A DNA stretch of 18,675 bases from JAVWGW01 sp036651575 (GCA_036651575.1 JAVVXN010000032.1:1-18675), one strand, 5' to 3'; shown: positions 7,325-16,231, counted from the first letter of the stretch. Translations and numbers: made by a program. Notes: a model not told the origin generated them from the letters alone.

Positions 7325-7343
7325 TAAGAAAATCACCTATAAT
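7314..7343 (+). promoter_or_regulatory. Sigma70-type promoter of the membrane LuxR regulator
   Basis: TAGACA at 7314-7319 matches the consensus -35 at five of six positions, and TATAAT at 7338-7343 is a perfect -10, with an 18-base spacer. Transcription should begin near 7350, leaving a leader of only about 15 bases that contains the ribosome site AAAGGTG before the ATG at 7366. Confidence 0.7.
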
Positions 7344-7365
7344 TATCGAAAAATGAAAGGTGATT

Positions 7366-8898
7366 ATGTCCCAAAAGATGATGCAAATCTATGCGTGCAC
7401 CAGTATCGCATGTTTATTCGGCGGCCTTTGGGCCGGCGATGCCCTGGCGCTCACCCTGATAGAGCAATCATCGACCGGTCTTTATCTTCGTATTATTACG
7501 TTCGTTTTTTACGGAATATTTTTTGGAATTATCGTATTTTCAGGCAGGCACGGGCGGCGCAATAATCGCCGTTTTCTCATGATTTCCTGTATCGTAAGCT
7601 TGATTCTTTACGGTATCGGCACCGCTTTTTTCTTCATGGAAACCGAATCTTTTTTCGGCATCGCGCTTATGCTTACCAAGACCGTTGGAGGACCACTCAG
7701 CGCGGGACTCATGTGCTTTTGCGCCACCATTAATCGTGAGGCGTTTCCCCGCGTTGCCCTTATCGGTCTTTTGGGCGCTTTCATCACTAAGGCCGTCTTG
7801 ATATGGACTATCAGTAAGGGATTTTCCACCCCTTCCTTTATTTTACTTGTTGCATGCGGTTTCGTGTTTTTCGCGTTTTTCATCTGCGTCGCTCCCTTCA
7901 TTCGCACCATGGCTCCTTTTTTGGGAGAAAACAGTCACGCTCAAAAAGACACCTTGCTTACCCCGATCAAACGCCCCGCGAACAAACTGCTCACCACCAA
8001 CCTTGTCATCGGCATGATCGTCGCCAGCATGATGCTGGGATACCTCCGCAGCGGAATTGTGGGGCCCGACCCCCACGCTTTGCGGCTCGTTTTTTTCACG
8101 CTTGTCGTCATCGTCGTGCTCGGTTCCAAACTTCCCGTTCGTATGACCTGGGTATTTAATGGTGCAACGATATGCACCGCCGCAGGATTTCTCCTGGGCC
8201 CCAGTCTCGCCTTCATTATCTTAGATGCCCCTGCGGCGCTGTGCGGTATCGGATCGACCCTTTTCGAAACCGTCATGCTCGTCTTGGTGGTATGGGTCAC
8301 CCGCAACTGCACCGACCCCGTACGAGGAGCAGCTGGCGGATTGCTGGTTGTTATTTCGGGGCATCTGTGCGGCGCGGCAATCGCTTCGATAGCGCTTTCA
8401 ATCTTTGGTGAAGGCCTGGCCTTTCGGGAAAGCTCGCTGATCATCGTGTTCTTCTACGTCATCATGCTGGTCTTTCTTTTCAGAAGCACATCGCTCCACC
8501 TGCCCTTTTTGCCGCAAACTTTTTCGGACCTTGAAGACAATCGAGCCCCCAGCGAAGACGAGAACGAAGTGGTGCAGGAAAACGAACCGCCCTGCATCAT
8601 CCCGCAAACCGAAGCCGAGACCACGGCACCAAGCAAGCCCCCTCGCGCCGAAGAAGACGACGATCGCTACTGGACGCAACCGTGTCTTTATACCGCAAAA
8701 ACCTACAAGCTTACACCGCGCGAGACCGAAGTCCTCGAACAGCTGGCTCGCGGACGCGATTTGAGTTCGATGGAAGAAAAGTTCACGCTTTCACGCAACA
8801 CGGTCAAGATGCACGTCAAGCATGTCTACACGAAACTCGACGTGCACAGTAAGCAAGAAGTTATCGATCTTGTCGACGAAGCACGCAAAATCGTGTAG
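7366..8898 (+). CDS. Membrane protein with C-terminal LuxR-type HTH regulator domain
   Basis: A 510-residue protein with about ten to twelve hydrophobic segments (roughly residues 8-385), an acidic, proline-containing linker (about 390-440) and a LuxR/GerE-type helix-turn-helix in the last 65 residues. The HTH shows the usual LTPRETEVLEQLARG start and the recognition-helix region SRNTVKMHVKHVYTKLDV. Proteins of this design are common in Eggerthellaceae and are thought to be membrane-anchored one-component sensors. The signal and target genes are unknown. The ATG at 7366 is chosen over a GTG two codons earlier because AAAGGTG lies just before it. It is monocistronic, with its own promoter overlapped by a palindrome, which suggests control by itself or by a related regulator. 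The HTH is confident; the function of the membrane part is inferred. Confidence 0.88.
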   Translation: MSQKMMQIYACTSIACLFGGLWAGDALALTLIEQSSTGLYLRIITFVFYGIFFGIIVFSGRHGRRNNRRFLMISCIVSLILYGIGTAFFFMETESFFGIALMLTKTVGGPLSAGLMCFCATINREAFPRVALIGLLGAFITKAVLIWTISKGFSTPSFILLVACGFVFFAFFICVAPFIRTMAPFLGENSHAQKDTLLTPIKRPANKLLTTNLVIGMIVASMMLGYLRSGIVGPDPHALRLVFFTLVVIVVLGSKLPVRMTWVFNGATICTAAGFLLGPSLAFIILDAPAALCGIGSTLFETVMLVLVVWVTRNCTDPVRGAAGGLLVVISGHLCGAAIASIALSIFGEGLAFRESSLIIVFFYVIMLVFLFRSTSLHLPFLPQTFSDLEDNRAPSEDENEVVQENEPPCIIPQTEAETTAPSKPPRAEEDDDRYWTQPCLYTAKTYKLTPRETEVLEQLARGRDLSSMEEKFTLSRNTVKMHVKHVYTKLDVHSKQEVIDLVDEARKIV

Positions 8899-8940
8899 TC
8901 CCCGCAAAGACCGCAAAAGCTGCGCTTTGTCCCCCATAAC

Positions 8941-8972
8941 GCACAAAGCCCACCCTCAGGTGAGCTTTGTGC
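8941..8972 (+). terminator. Hairpin terminator between convergent LuxR-type gene and purL
   Basis: GCACAAAGC (8941-8949) pairs with GCTTTGTGC (8964-8972). Four further pairs inside, after one mismatch, close on a CTCA loop. A short TTTT at 8975-8978 follows on the plus strand, suiting the LuxR-type transcript. Nothing T-rich follows on the minus strand, so how the purL transcript ends is unclear. Confidence 0.5.
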
Positions 8973-9018
8973 GGTTTTCAACCTGCTTGTTTGTTTGTGC
9001 GGGGAGCGCTTATAACAT

Positions 9019-11313
9019 TTAACCTGCCTGCGCAACCTCAAGACCATCGCGATGAGCCTGCACAGCATCGGCCAAGGCCACCTGCACCTTATCTTCGATG
9101 GTGATACCCTCTTCGGCAGCAACCACTTCACCGATAATCGCATAGGGCACCTCGGCGGCGATCAAACGCTCGATCAGCTCTTGCGCCTGCACGTTTTCAA
9201 CGCTGACGATAAAGCGTGCCTGCGTTTCGGAGAAGAGGCTTGCCACGGCGGGCAACCCGTCGTCAAAGGCAACTTCAGCACCGAAACCGCCAGCGATGCA
9301 GCATTCGGCCAACGCAACCGCTGCGCCGCCTTCGCTGACATCGTGGGCACTTGCCAGCACGCCATCGCGCACCGCATCGCGCACCAAAGCACTCGTGTCG
9401 CGCTCCAGTTCCAGATCGCATGCGGGACACGCCCCGCGGTTTTCGTCGTAAAAGACGTGGATATATTCACTACCGCCCATTTCATCGGCGGTTTCCCCAA
9501 TAAGGAAAATGGTGTCGCCTTCCTGCTTGAACGCAGGCGTGGCGTATTTCGTGTAATCTTCCATCACACCCACCGTGCCGATTGCCGGCGTGGGATAGAT
9601 GGCATTGCCAAAGCTTTCGTTGTAGAAGCTGACGTTGCCAGAAACCACCGGAATGGTGAAGAATTTGCACGCTTCGGCCATGCCGTCGATAGCGTGCTCG
9701 AATGCGTAAAATACTTCGGGCTTTTCGGGATTGCCGAAGTTCAAGCAATCGGTCGCAGCCGCGGGGGTCGCACCGACGCAGGCGAGGTTGCGCACGCTTT
9801 CGGCAACCGCGATCTTCGCCCCCGTATACGGGTCGAGCCAGCAGTAGCGTCCGTTGCAGTCGGTCGTCATCGCGATGCCGCGCTGGCTGATGTCGTCACG
9901 TCCCGGCATGCCGACGCGCACAACCGCAGCGTCGCCTCCCGGCAAAAGCGCCGTTGAGGCCTGTACCTGATGGTCATACTGACGCCACACCCATTCGCGC
10001 GAGCAGATATTCGGGCTTCCGAGCAAATCGATCAGATTGCGGGAAAGATCCGTCTGGCTTTCGGGCAGATCAAGGCTGTAGGGATCGAAAGCGGCAACTT
10101 CATCCAAATAGGCCGGACGCGTGCTGGCCGGATGGTAGAGGGGAGCATCTTCAGCCAGCTGTTCGGCCGGCATATCGGCCACGATCTGATGGCCTTCGGG
10201 CAAGTCGGTGTCGCGCACCACGAAGCGTCCAGTATCGGTAATCTGCCCGATGACCGAGCACTTCACACCCCAGCGCTCACACGCTTCTGCCACGTCTGCC
10301 ACATCCTGCGGCGTGACAACAGCCAGCATGCGCTCTTGGCTTTCGGACACCATAATCTCAAACGGCGTCATAGCCGTTTCACGCTGTGGCACCTGACGCA
10401 CATCGATGTCAATGCCCACGCCGCCACGGCTTGCCATTTCGCTGGCCGAGCTGGTAAGACCAGCTGCGCCCAAATCGCCCAACGCGACAAATTTACCGCG
10501 CTCAAGCAGTTCAAGACACACTTCGATCAACAGTTTTTCTTCGAAGGGATCGCCCACCTGCACGGCGGGGCGCTTGTTTTCTGCAGCCTCGTCAAATTCC
10601 TGGCTGGCCAAAACGCTGGCACCGCCGATGCCGTCGCGTCCGGTCGAATTGCCGATCAGAACAACGGGGTTGCCCGGGCCACTGCCGACAGCGCGCGTGA
10701 GGTTTTTTTCGCGCATAAGGCCGAGCGAGAATGCATTGATGAGGCAATTGCCCTCATACGCCTTGTCGAAATAGATTTCGCCGCCCACGGTGGGAACGCC
10801 TAAGCAGTTGCCATAGCCGCCGATGCCCGCCACCGCACCGTCGAGCAGATAGCGCTGGCGCGGCTTGTCAAGCGTGCCAAAGCGCAGGCTATTCATGGAA
10901 GCGATCGGACGCGCGCCCATGGTGAAAATGTCGCGGATGATGCCGCCGACACCGGTGGCTGCGCCCTCATAGGGTTCGATGGCGGAAGGATGGTTGTGGC
11001 TTTCCATCTTAAACGCGACCGCCCAGCCATCTCCGACCGAGATGACACCGGCGTTTTCGCCCGGTCCCTGAAGCACAAATTCACCTTCGCTAGAAAATTT
11101 ACGCAGCTGTTCGCGCGAATGCTTGTACGAGCAGTGCTCGGACCACATCAGCGAATAGATATAGAGTTCGGTCAACGAGGGTACGCGACCCTGCGTCTTA
11201 ACCACGTTGTTGTACTCGTCGGGAGCAAGACCCAGCTCGCCCGCAACCTGTGCGGCGAGCTGCGCATCGAGCATTTCCACGTTATCGCACACTGGTTTTG
11301 CAATATCAGTCAT
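9019..11313 (-). CDS. purL: Phosphoribosylformylglycinamidine synthase, large subunit PurL
   Basis: A 764-residue cytosolic enzyme of the small-PurL type. It carries out the ATP-dependent amidation of FGAR to FGAM in purine synthesis, with ammonia supplied by PurQ and PurS bridging the two. Visible motifs include GRVPSLTELYIYSLMWSEHC (42-61, with H60), MESHNHPSAIEPYEGAATG (103-121) and the following GVGGIIRDIFTMGARP, all characteristic of the ATP-binding half. A second half repeats the fold, as expected. The ATG at 11313 is preceded by AAGGA. It starts 21 bases after the purQ stop. The length is typical for the three-subunit FGAM synthase and no disrupted motif is seen. Confidence 0.97.
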   Translation of the reverse strand: MTDIAKPVCDNVEMLDAQLAAQVAGELGLAPDEYNNVVKTQGRVPSLTELYIYSLMWSEHCSYKHSREQLRKFSSEGEFVLQGPGENAGVISVGDGWAVAFKMESHNHPSAIEPYEGAATGVGGIIRDIFTMGARPIASMNSLRFGTLDKPRQRYLLDGAVAGIGGYGNCLGVPTVGGEIYFDKAYEGNCLINAFSLGLMREKNLTRAVGSGPGNPVVLIGNSTGRDGIGGASVLASQEFDEAAENKRPAVQVGDPFEEKLLIEVCLELLERGKFVALGDLGAAGLTSSASEMASRGGVGIDIDVRQVPQRETAMTPFEIMVSESQERMLAVVTPQDVADVAEACERWGVKCSVIGQITDTGRFVVRDTDLPEGHQIVADMPAEQLAEDAPLYHPASTRPAYLDEVAAFDPYSLDLPESQTDLSRNLIDLLGSPNICSREWVWRQYDHQVQASTALLPGGDAAVVRVGMPGRDDISQRGIAMTTDCNGRYCWLDPYTGAKIAVAESVRNLACVGATPAAATDCLNFGNPEKPEVFYAFEHAIDGMAEACKFFTIPVVSGNVSFYNESFGNAIYPTPAIGTVGVMEDYTKYATPAFKQEGDTIFLIGETADEMGGSEYIHVFYDENRGACPACDLELERDTSALVRDAVRDGVLASAHDVSEGGAAVALAECCIAGGFGAEVAFDDGLPAVASLFSETQARFIVSVENVQAQELIERLIAAEVPYAIIGEVVAAEEGITIEDKVQVALADAVQAHRDGLEVAQAG

Positions 11314-11334
11314 GTTGGTTCCTTTTCGATAGCT

Positions 11335-12018
11335 TTATTCGAACCGCTGGGCGATGGCTTCAAAAAATGCGCGGCCCTGGGTGGTACCGGAAACCCCGTC
11401 GACCACCCGTTCGGGGTGTGGCATGAGACCAAACACGTTGCCCGCAGCGTTGCAAACACCGGCAATGTTTTCGAGCGACCCATTGGGTGCGCTGGTGGCG
11501 GCGATGCTTCCGTTAGCTTCGCAGTACTTCAGCACGATTTGATCGTTATCCTGCATGCGGCACAAATCGTCGGCGCTGCAGGTGTAATTGCCGTCGTGGT
11601 GGGAAATCGGAATATCGAACACCGACCCCTCAGGCACGTCGAGCCATTGGCACACCGAATCCTGCACTTGAACATGAACCGTTTGGCACAGAAACTTCAG
11701 GTGTGCGTTGCGGATCAGAGCGCCGGGAAGCAGGTGCGCTTCGGTCAACACCTGAAAGCCGTTGCAGATGCCAATGACGGGATGGCCCGCCTCGGCAAAA
11801 TGCACCACTTCGTTCATGACGGGAGAAAAACGCGCGATAGCACCGCTGCGTAGATAGTCGCCGTAAGAAAAACCTCCGGGAAGGACAATCGCGTCGAAAT
11901 CGTCAAGGCTGGATGCTTGATGCCATACGTAATCGGCTTCATACCCCATATGACGGAGGGCGTGCAGCGCATCCTGTTCGCAATTGGTGCCCGGGAATCT
12001 GATAACACCGAATTTCAT
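11335..12018 (-). CDS. purQ: FGAM synthase glutaminase subunit PurQ
   Basis: A 227-residue class I glutamine amidotransferase that releases ammonia from glutamine for PurL. The nucleophile is C85 in GICNGFQV, and H201 and E203 in MPHPER complete the triad. The N-terminal sequence MKFGVIRFPGTNCEQD is classic for PurQ. The start at 12018 gives the canonical N-terminus; an in-frame extension to 12081 would overlap purS and add residues unlike the family. It starts eight bases after the purS stop and is followed by purL, matching the usual purS-purQ-purL order. Confidence 0.97.
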   Translation of the reverse strand: MKFGVIRFPGTNCEQDALHALRHMGYEADYVWHQASSLDDFDAIVLPGGFSYGDYLRSGAIARFSPVMNEVVHFAEAGHPVIGICNGFQVLTEAHLLPGALIRNAHLKFLCQTVHVQVQDSVCQWLDVPEGSVFDIPISHHDGNYTCSADDLCRMQDNDQIVLKYCEANGSIAATSAPNGSLENIAGVCNAAGNVFGLMPHPERVVDGVSGTTQGRAFFEAIAQRFE

Positions 12019-12026
12019 GAGGTCCC

Positions 12027-12257
12027 CTACTCTTTGATTTCGTAATCTTCGATGACAGGATTGGCAAGCAGCTTTTCGCACATCTCTTCAACCTGTGCTT
12101 TGGATACGGAATCCTCGACTTCGACCTGGATGAACTTACCGATGCTCACATCGGCAACCCCGGTGTAACCCAGGTTCGCCAAAGCCTTTTTCGAGGTTTC
12201 GCCGGCAGGATCGAAAATGCCTTCTTTATTGGTAACGAAAATATCGTAGCGCTTCAT
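12027..12257 (-). CDS. purS: FGAM synthase subunit PurS
   Basis: A 76-residue protein that bridges PurQ and PurL and is needed for ammonia channelling in the three-part FGAM synthase. The family pattern is clear: a basic N-terminal strand, the VTNKEGIFDPAGE segment near 9-21, LGYTGVADVSIGKFIQVEV near 29-47 and a C-terminal NPVIEDYEI. Its ATG follows directly on the TAG stop of the upstream membrane-protein gene with no intervening base, so the ribosome site (AAGGGG) lies inside that gene and translation is likely coupled. Confidence 0.96.
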   Translation of the reverse strand: MKRYDIFVTNKEGIFDPAGETSKKALANLGYTGVADVSIGKFIQVEVEDSVSKAQVEEMCEKLLANPVIEDYEIKE

Positions 12258-12962
12258 CTACTTCCCCTTTTCTTCGGTGGCGCCGGCCCCAACAGCCGCA
12301 CCCTCTTCCGGAGCTTCTTGTGAGCTCTTGTTTCCCTTGATGCGATCCATAATGGAATTTCGCTCACCTTTTTTAGCAGCCTTTTCAGCAGCTTTTGCCT
12401 CGGCGGCAGCCTTTTCAGCAGCTTGTTCTTCGGCAAGTTTTTTCGCTTCAGCTTTGGAAGCCTTCGTTTTTTTGGCTTCCATTTCATTTTGATACGCCCG
12501 GCGCACCTTGCGAATTTTGACAAAATCAACAACAAGCGCACCGATAATCATAGCGTAGGCAACACCGAGGGTGATCATGCTGAGCGACTCGAAGCCAGGG
12601 AACCAATAGCGAGCGCCAAAGGACAAACCCGTCATAGCAATAGCGCCAATGAGCAATACCCACCAGATACGTCGCCAACGCTTATATTCCGCGGTAGGCG
12701 GATTGTAGTATTCATTTTTCAGGGGAGCAGCATTTGACGATCCGCTGCTTTTGGTGGCCGTACTTTTCGCCGTGCTGGCCGGGGCGCTTGAACCACCGGT
12801 CAATTTCGACATCAACCCCTGTTTTTTAACGGGCTTCGTGCTTTCCACATGCACGCTGGCCGCAGCTTTCGTTTTCGGCTTGGCGGATGCAGCGCTTTTA
12901 CGCGTCTGCCCCTTCACCTCGTCGGTCTGATAACGGTCGTTCATTGGATTACGCTGAGTCAT
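12258..12962 (-). CDS. Uncharacterised two-helix membrane protein within the purine operon
   Basis: A 234-residue protein I do not recognise. The N-terminal 90 residues are Lys/Ser/Ala-rich and probably disordered. Two hydrophobic helices follow (about 100-121 and 127-147). The C-terminus holds an Ala/Lys/Glu-rich stretch (about 158-195) likely to form a long helix or coiled coil, then an acidic tail. There is no signal peptide or known motif. The start at 12962 has AAGGAG before it; another ATG five codons earlier overlaps that site and is less likely. It lies 45 bases after purC and directly abuts purS, so it is co-expressed with purine synthesis. It may anchor or organise something at the membrane, or merely share the transcript. 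Confidence 0.8.
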   Translation of the reverse strand: MTQRNPMNDRYQTDEVKGQTRKSAASAKPKTKAAASVHVESTKPVKKQGLMSKLTGGSSAPASTAKSTATKSSGSSNAAPLKNEYYNPPTAEYKRWRRIWWVLLIGAIAMTGLSFGARYWFPGFESLSMITLGVAYAMIIGALVVDFVKIRKVRRAYQNEMEAKKTKASKAEAKKLAEEQAAEKAAAEAKAAEKAAKKGERNSIMDRIKGNKSSQEAPEEGAAVGAGATEEKGK

Positions 12963-13007
12963 GCTTGCTCCTTGCATACTTTCTCGTTGTCGGTAAGATG
13001 CCTTTCG

Positions 13008-13883
13008 TTAGCTTTTGATAAAGGACTTACCGGTAATTTTTTCGTAGGCCTGAATATATTTGTCGGTCGTTTTCGCAATAACCTCTGCGGGCAGGCGCGG
13101 CGGCGTCCCCTGGCGATCCCAGTTGGCATCCAACCAGTCGCGCACGTACTGCTTGTCAAAGCTCGGCTGATCTTGGCCTTCGACATAGTCATCGACGCCC
13201 CAAAAGCGCGATGAATCGGGAGTAAGCACCTCATCGGCCAAAATCGTGGTTGCCCCCAAACGACCGAATTCAAACTTTGTGTCGGCTATGATGATACCTT
13301 GTGCGGCAGCGTGCTCGCTCGCCTTAGTGTAAACAGCCAAGGTTAAATCGCGAATTGTCTGAGCATCACGTTCTCCCACAAGCTGAGCGCATCGGTCAAA
13401 GCTGATATTTTCGTCGTGATCGCCGATGTCCGCTTTTGTCGACGGAGTAAAAAGAGGGGTAGGCAATTTCGAGGAATTTTTAAGGCCTGCAGGAAGATCG
13501 ATGCCACACACGGTGCCGCATTGCCCGTATTCCTTCAAGCCGCTCCCGGCAAGATAACCCCGAACGATGCATTCGACAGGGTACATATCGGCTTTTTTCA
13601 CCAGCATAAACCGACCTGCCAAATATTCGGCATGGGGCTTAAACTGTTCCGGCAGATCCTTCACGTCAGCCGATATCAGATGGTTTTCCACCACGTCGGA
13701 CAGCAAATCAAACCAAAAGCATGAAAGCTGCGTGAGCACCTGACCCTTGTAGGGAATCTCGTCTTCCAAAATATAGTCGAACGCAGATATACGGTCGGTC
13801 GCAACAAGCAACAACCGGTCGCCCAAATCGTACAAATCGCGTACTTTTCCCTGTGCATCAGGCCTGATATCAATACCTGCCAT
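13008..13883 (-). CDS. purC: SAICAR synthetase PurC
   Basis: A 291-residue ATP-dependent ligase joining CAIR with aspartate to give SAICAR in purine synthesis. Typical motifs are GKVRDLYD (12-19), VATDRISAFD (27-36), VECIVRGYLAGSG, the FTPSTKAD aspartate/substrate region, IIADTKFEFG and DSSRFW. The length fits the longer PurC type, and an SAICAR synthetase fold covers the whole protein. The ATG at 13883 is preceded by AAAGGAAATCAC; the frame continues upstream to 13949 without support. It is the first purine gene of the run, 89 bases after the histidine kinase gene. Confidence 0.97.
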   Translation of the reverse strand: MAGIDIRPDAQGKVRDLYDLGDRLLLVATDRISAFDYILEDEIPYKGQVLTQLSCFWFDLLSDVVENHLISADVKDLPEQFKPHAEYLAGRFMLVKKADMYPVECIVRGYLAGSGLKEYGQCGTVCGIDLPAGLKNSSKLPTPLFTPSTKADIGDHDENISFDRCAQLVGERDAQTIRDLTLAVYTKASEHAAAQGIIIADTKFEFGRLGATTILADEVLTPDSSRFWGVDDYVEGQDQPSFDKQYVRDWLDANWDRQGTPPRLPAEVIAKTTDKYIQAYEKITGKSFIKS

Positions 13884-13918
13884 GTGATTTCCTTTCAATT
13901 TTCCCCACACAAACCTTC

Positions 13919-13947
13919 GAGCCCAAGCGCTATTGCCGCTTGAGCTC
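13919..13947. terminator. Hairpin between histidine kinase and purC
   Basis: The arms 13919-13929 and 13937-13947 form an 11-pair stem around a seven-base loop. The one odd pair is G-U on the minus strand and C-A on the plus strand, so the minus strand folds better. No T-run follows on the minus strand; TTTTTT follows on the plus strand, where no gene is transcribed. It could separate the two-component operon from purC, act as an attenuator, or shield the mRNA end. Confidence 0.35.
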
Positions 13948-13972
13948 ACCTTTTTTCACCGACTGCTTCGTA

Positions 13973-15481
13973 TTATGAAGCATTTTTGATCTTGGACTTC
14001 ATCTTTTCGCGGTTCTTGGCTGATTCTTCATTATAGAGCGGTACGAAAATGGTAAAACAGGCGCCTTCGTGCGGCACGCCTTCCACGCGCACCCAACCAC
14101 CATGACGATCAACGATTTCTTTCACGACAGCCAAACCAATACCCAAGCCGCCACTGGAACGATCGCGCCCCGCATCCGCACGCCAAAAACGCGAGAACAC
14201 CATTTTGGTTTCTTCTTGCGACAAGCCGATACCGGTATCCTGCACCATGATAGATGCCATGATGTCACCTTTGGCAACCTTGACCGTAATCGTGCCACCT
14301 TCGGGCGTATAGCGCACGGCATTTGAAATCAGGTTTGCCGTCGCTTGCCTCAGCATATCAGGATCGCCGCAGACCAGCACATCGTTGTCTCTTTCATAGA
14401 GCAGCGTCAAACCCGAATCGGCAACAAACGCTTCGTGGGTTGCAATAATTCCCGAAATAAGATCCCCGACGTTGATCACTTTTTTATCCATAGGAGACGA
14501 ACGGTTTTCCAAACGGGAAAGCTTGAGCAGGGCTTCGACAAGACGACCCAGGCGCTGCACTTCCGAATTGACCGTTTCGAGACGTTCTGCATTGGGTTCG
14601 AATACCCCATCGACCATCGCTTCGACCGTCGATTGAATCGCCATGAGCGGGGTGCGCAATTCGTGTGCGACATCGGTGGTCAAACGGCGCTCAAGCTCGC
14701 GATCCTTCTCGATCGATTCGGCCATCTCATCGAAGGTTTCACCCAGGCGGGCAACTTCGTCATCTCCCGCTAGACCGGTGCGCGCAGAAAGATCGCCCTT
14801 TTTGATGGCCTTTGCCGTTTTCGTCATGCGATTGATGGGATCGACCAAGCCACGCGCGAACAAAAATCCGATGCCCAGCGCGAGCACGATAGCCAACGCC
14901 GCCGCAAACACCATAGCTTGATACGACTGTTCGCGGAACAAAACATCGCCCTTGCTCAGCATCAGCTCGGATCCGGCCACCCACATGCGCACCGTGCCCA
15001 CCACTTCGCCCTCGACGATAATGGGAGATGAAACCACATTCGCACGACCGGTCGGGGCGAGGGAGACGCCCCCTTCCTCCTTGGCAAACGTGTTGTCGTA
15101 GAGAATGCTTTCGTTCATGGAGTCGCCACCCACCGAAAGAACCTGGATGCCGAGACCGGGATTTAAACTCGATGCCGATTCGGCGGGAGACAGCGTCGTG
15201 TCCTTCCGCAAATCGCCACCACTATGTTCATATTTTGTCGCGATAGAGGTCGCAACGCTATCAACCTTGCTCTGCAAATTGTCGCGCGTATACGCCTGGA
15301 AATGCTGCTCCCATACAAACGACAGAACACCGACCGCCACCAGAGCAGTCATGGCGGCGATCAGTGCAAATGATGCGGTTACGCGGGTGGTGTAAGAAAA
15401 GTTGAACCAGGAGTGCTTCTTCCCGCTAGGGGTATCTCCGTAAAGATCAACATCTTCTTCTTTATGCTTTTTTGGACTCAC
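13973..15481 (-). CDS. HAMP-containing sensor histidine kinase
   Basis: A 502-residue membrane sensor kinase. A cytosolic N-terminal tail of about 30 residues precedes the first membrane helix (about 34-57). An extracytoplasmic domain of about 125 residues follows, then a second helix (about 188-209), a HAMP linker (about 205-260), the dimerisation domain with phospho-accepting H273 in VAHELRTPL, and an ATPase domain with N387 (LISNAVRYTPEGG), DTGIG (415-419) and GGLGIGL (444-450). The kinase looks complete. It starts with GTG, preceded by AAGGGG, 39 bases after the response regulator gene, its evident partner. The signal is unknown. The protein ends in a lysine-rich tail. Confidence 0.95.
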   Translation of the reverse strand: MSPKKHKEEDVDLYGDTPSGKKHSWFNFSYTTRVTASFALIAAMTALVAVGVLSFVWEQHFQAYTRDNLQSKVDSVATSIATKYEHSGGDLRKDTTLSPAESASSLNPGLGIQVLSVGGDSMNESILYDNTFAKEEGGVSLAPTGRANVVSSPIIVEGEVVGTVRMWVAGSELMLSKGDVLFREQSYQAMVFAAALAIVLALGIGFLFARGLVDPINRMTKTAKAIKKGDLSARTGLAGDDEVARLGETFDEMAESIEKDRELERRLTTDVAHELRTPLMAIQSTVEAMVDGVFEPNAERLETVNSEVQRLGRLVEALLKLSRLENRSSPMDKKVINVGDLISGIIATHEAFVADSGLTLLYERDNDVLVCGDPDMLRQATANLISNAVRYTPEGGTITVKVAKGDIMASIMVQDTGIGLSQEETKMVFSRFWRADAGRDRSSGGLGIGLAVVKEIVDRHGGWVRVEGVPHEGACFTIFVPLYNEESAKNREKMKSKIKNAS

Positions 15482-15520
15482 GCAGACCCCTTCGCCCGAG
15501 CGCCCAAGCGCCCGCGTTAA

Positions 15521-16231
15521 TTACTGCTGAACCTTGGTGGGATCCTCGAAGCGATAGCCCACGCCGTGCACCGTATGCAACCATTTCGGGCTGCGCGGAT
15601 TATCGCCAATCTTAGCACGCAAGTTCTTTACATGGGAGTCTATCGTGCGTTCGTAGCCCTCAAAATCGTAGCCGAGCACCTTTTCGACGAGCTCCATACG
15701 GGAGTAGACACGACCGGGATAGCGAGAAAGCGTGGTCAACAACTTGAATTCGCTTGCCGTCAAATCAATCTCTTCGCCGTTTACCAGCACTTTATGACCG
15801 GAAACGTCGATGGTAAGCTCACCGAATTCGAGCACTTCGCGTTGCGGCTCGGAATCGGCATGTACGCGACGCAGCAGGGCCCGCACGCGCGCCACCAGTT
15901 CACGGGGGCTAAACGGCTTGACCAAATAGTCATCAGCGCCCAATTCGAGACCGATAATGCGATCTTCGACTTCGCCTTTAGCCGTCAACATGATGATGGG
16001 CACATCAGAGTTGTCGCGGATGGCGCGACAGACGCGTTCGCCGGGAACGCGGGGAAGCATCAGGTCAAGAATAACCAGATCAAAATGGTGTTTTGAAAAT
16101 TCCTCGAGGGCTTCTTGTCCGTCGCCCACCGCGGTTACCCAATAATTTTCACGTTCAAGATAAGCGGCCACCGCATCGCGAATAGCCTTTTCATCTTCAA
16201 CTAATAATATCCTTCGTGTTTCATTGCTCAT
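15521..16231 (-). CDS. OmpR/PhoB-type response regulator
   Basis: A 236-residue DNA-binding response regulator. The receiver domain has the acidic pair E12/D13, phospho-accepting D56 (VILDLMLP), T83 (MLTAKG) and K105 (VKPFSP). The C-terminal winged helix (about 135-230) includes LTASEFKLLTTLSRYPGRVYSR and ends with VRGVGYRFE-like VHGVGYRFED. The ATG follows GAGGAG at six bases. It is the first gene of a two-gene unit with the histidine kinase and may control it, since such systems are often self-regulated. It resembles PhoP/MtrA/RegX-like regulators, but the regulon cannot be named. No defect is seen. Confidence 0.96.
   Translation of the reverse strand: MSNETRRILLVEDEKAIRDAVAAYLERENYWVTAVGDGQEALEEFSKHHFDLVILDLMLPRVPGERVCRAIRDNSDVPIIMLTAKGEVEDRIIGLELGADDYLVKPFSPRELVARVRALLRRVHADSEPQREVLEFGELTIDVSGHKVLVNGEEIDLTASEFKLLTTLSRYPGRVYSRMELVEKVLGYDFEGYERTIDSHVKNLRAKIGDNPRSPKWLHTVHGVGYRFEDPTKVQQ

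Noticed and set aside
7353..7565. Small open frame starting at an ATG 13 bases before the LuxR-type start
   Set aside because: It is out of frame with the regulator, lacks a ribosome site of its own and encodes no recognisable protein.
9052..11853. Several plus-strand open frames of 270-300 codons opposite purL and purQ
   Set aside because: They are antisense to unmistakable PurL and PurQ coding sequence, with no ribosome sites or recognisable domains.
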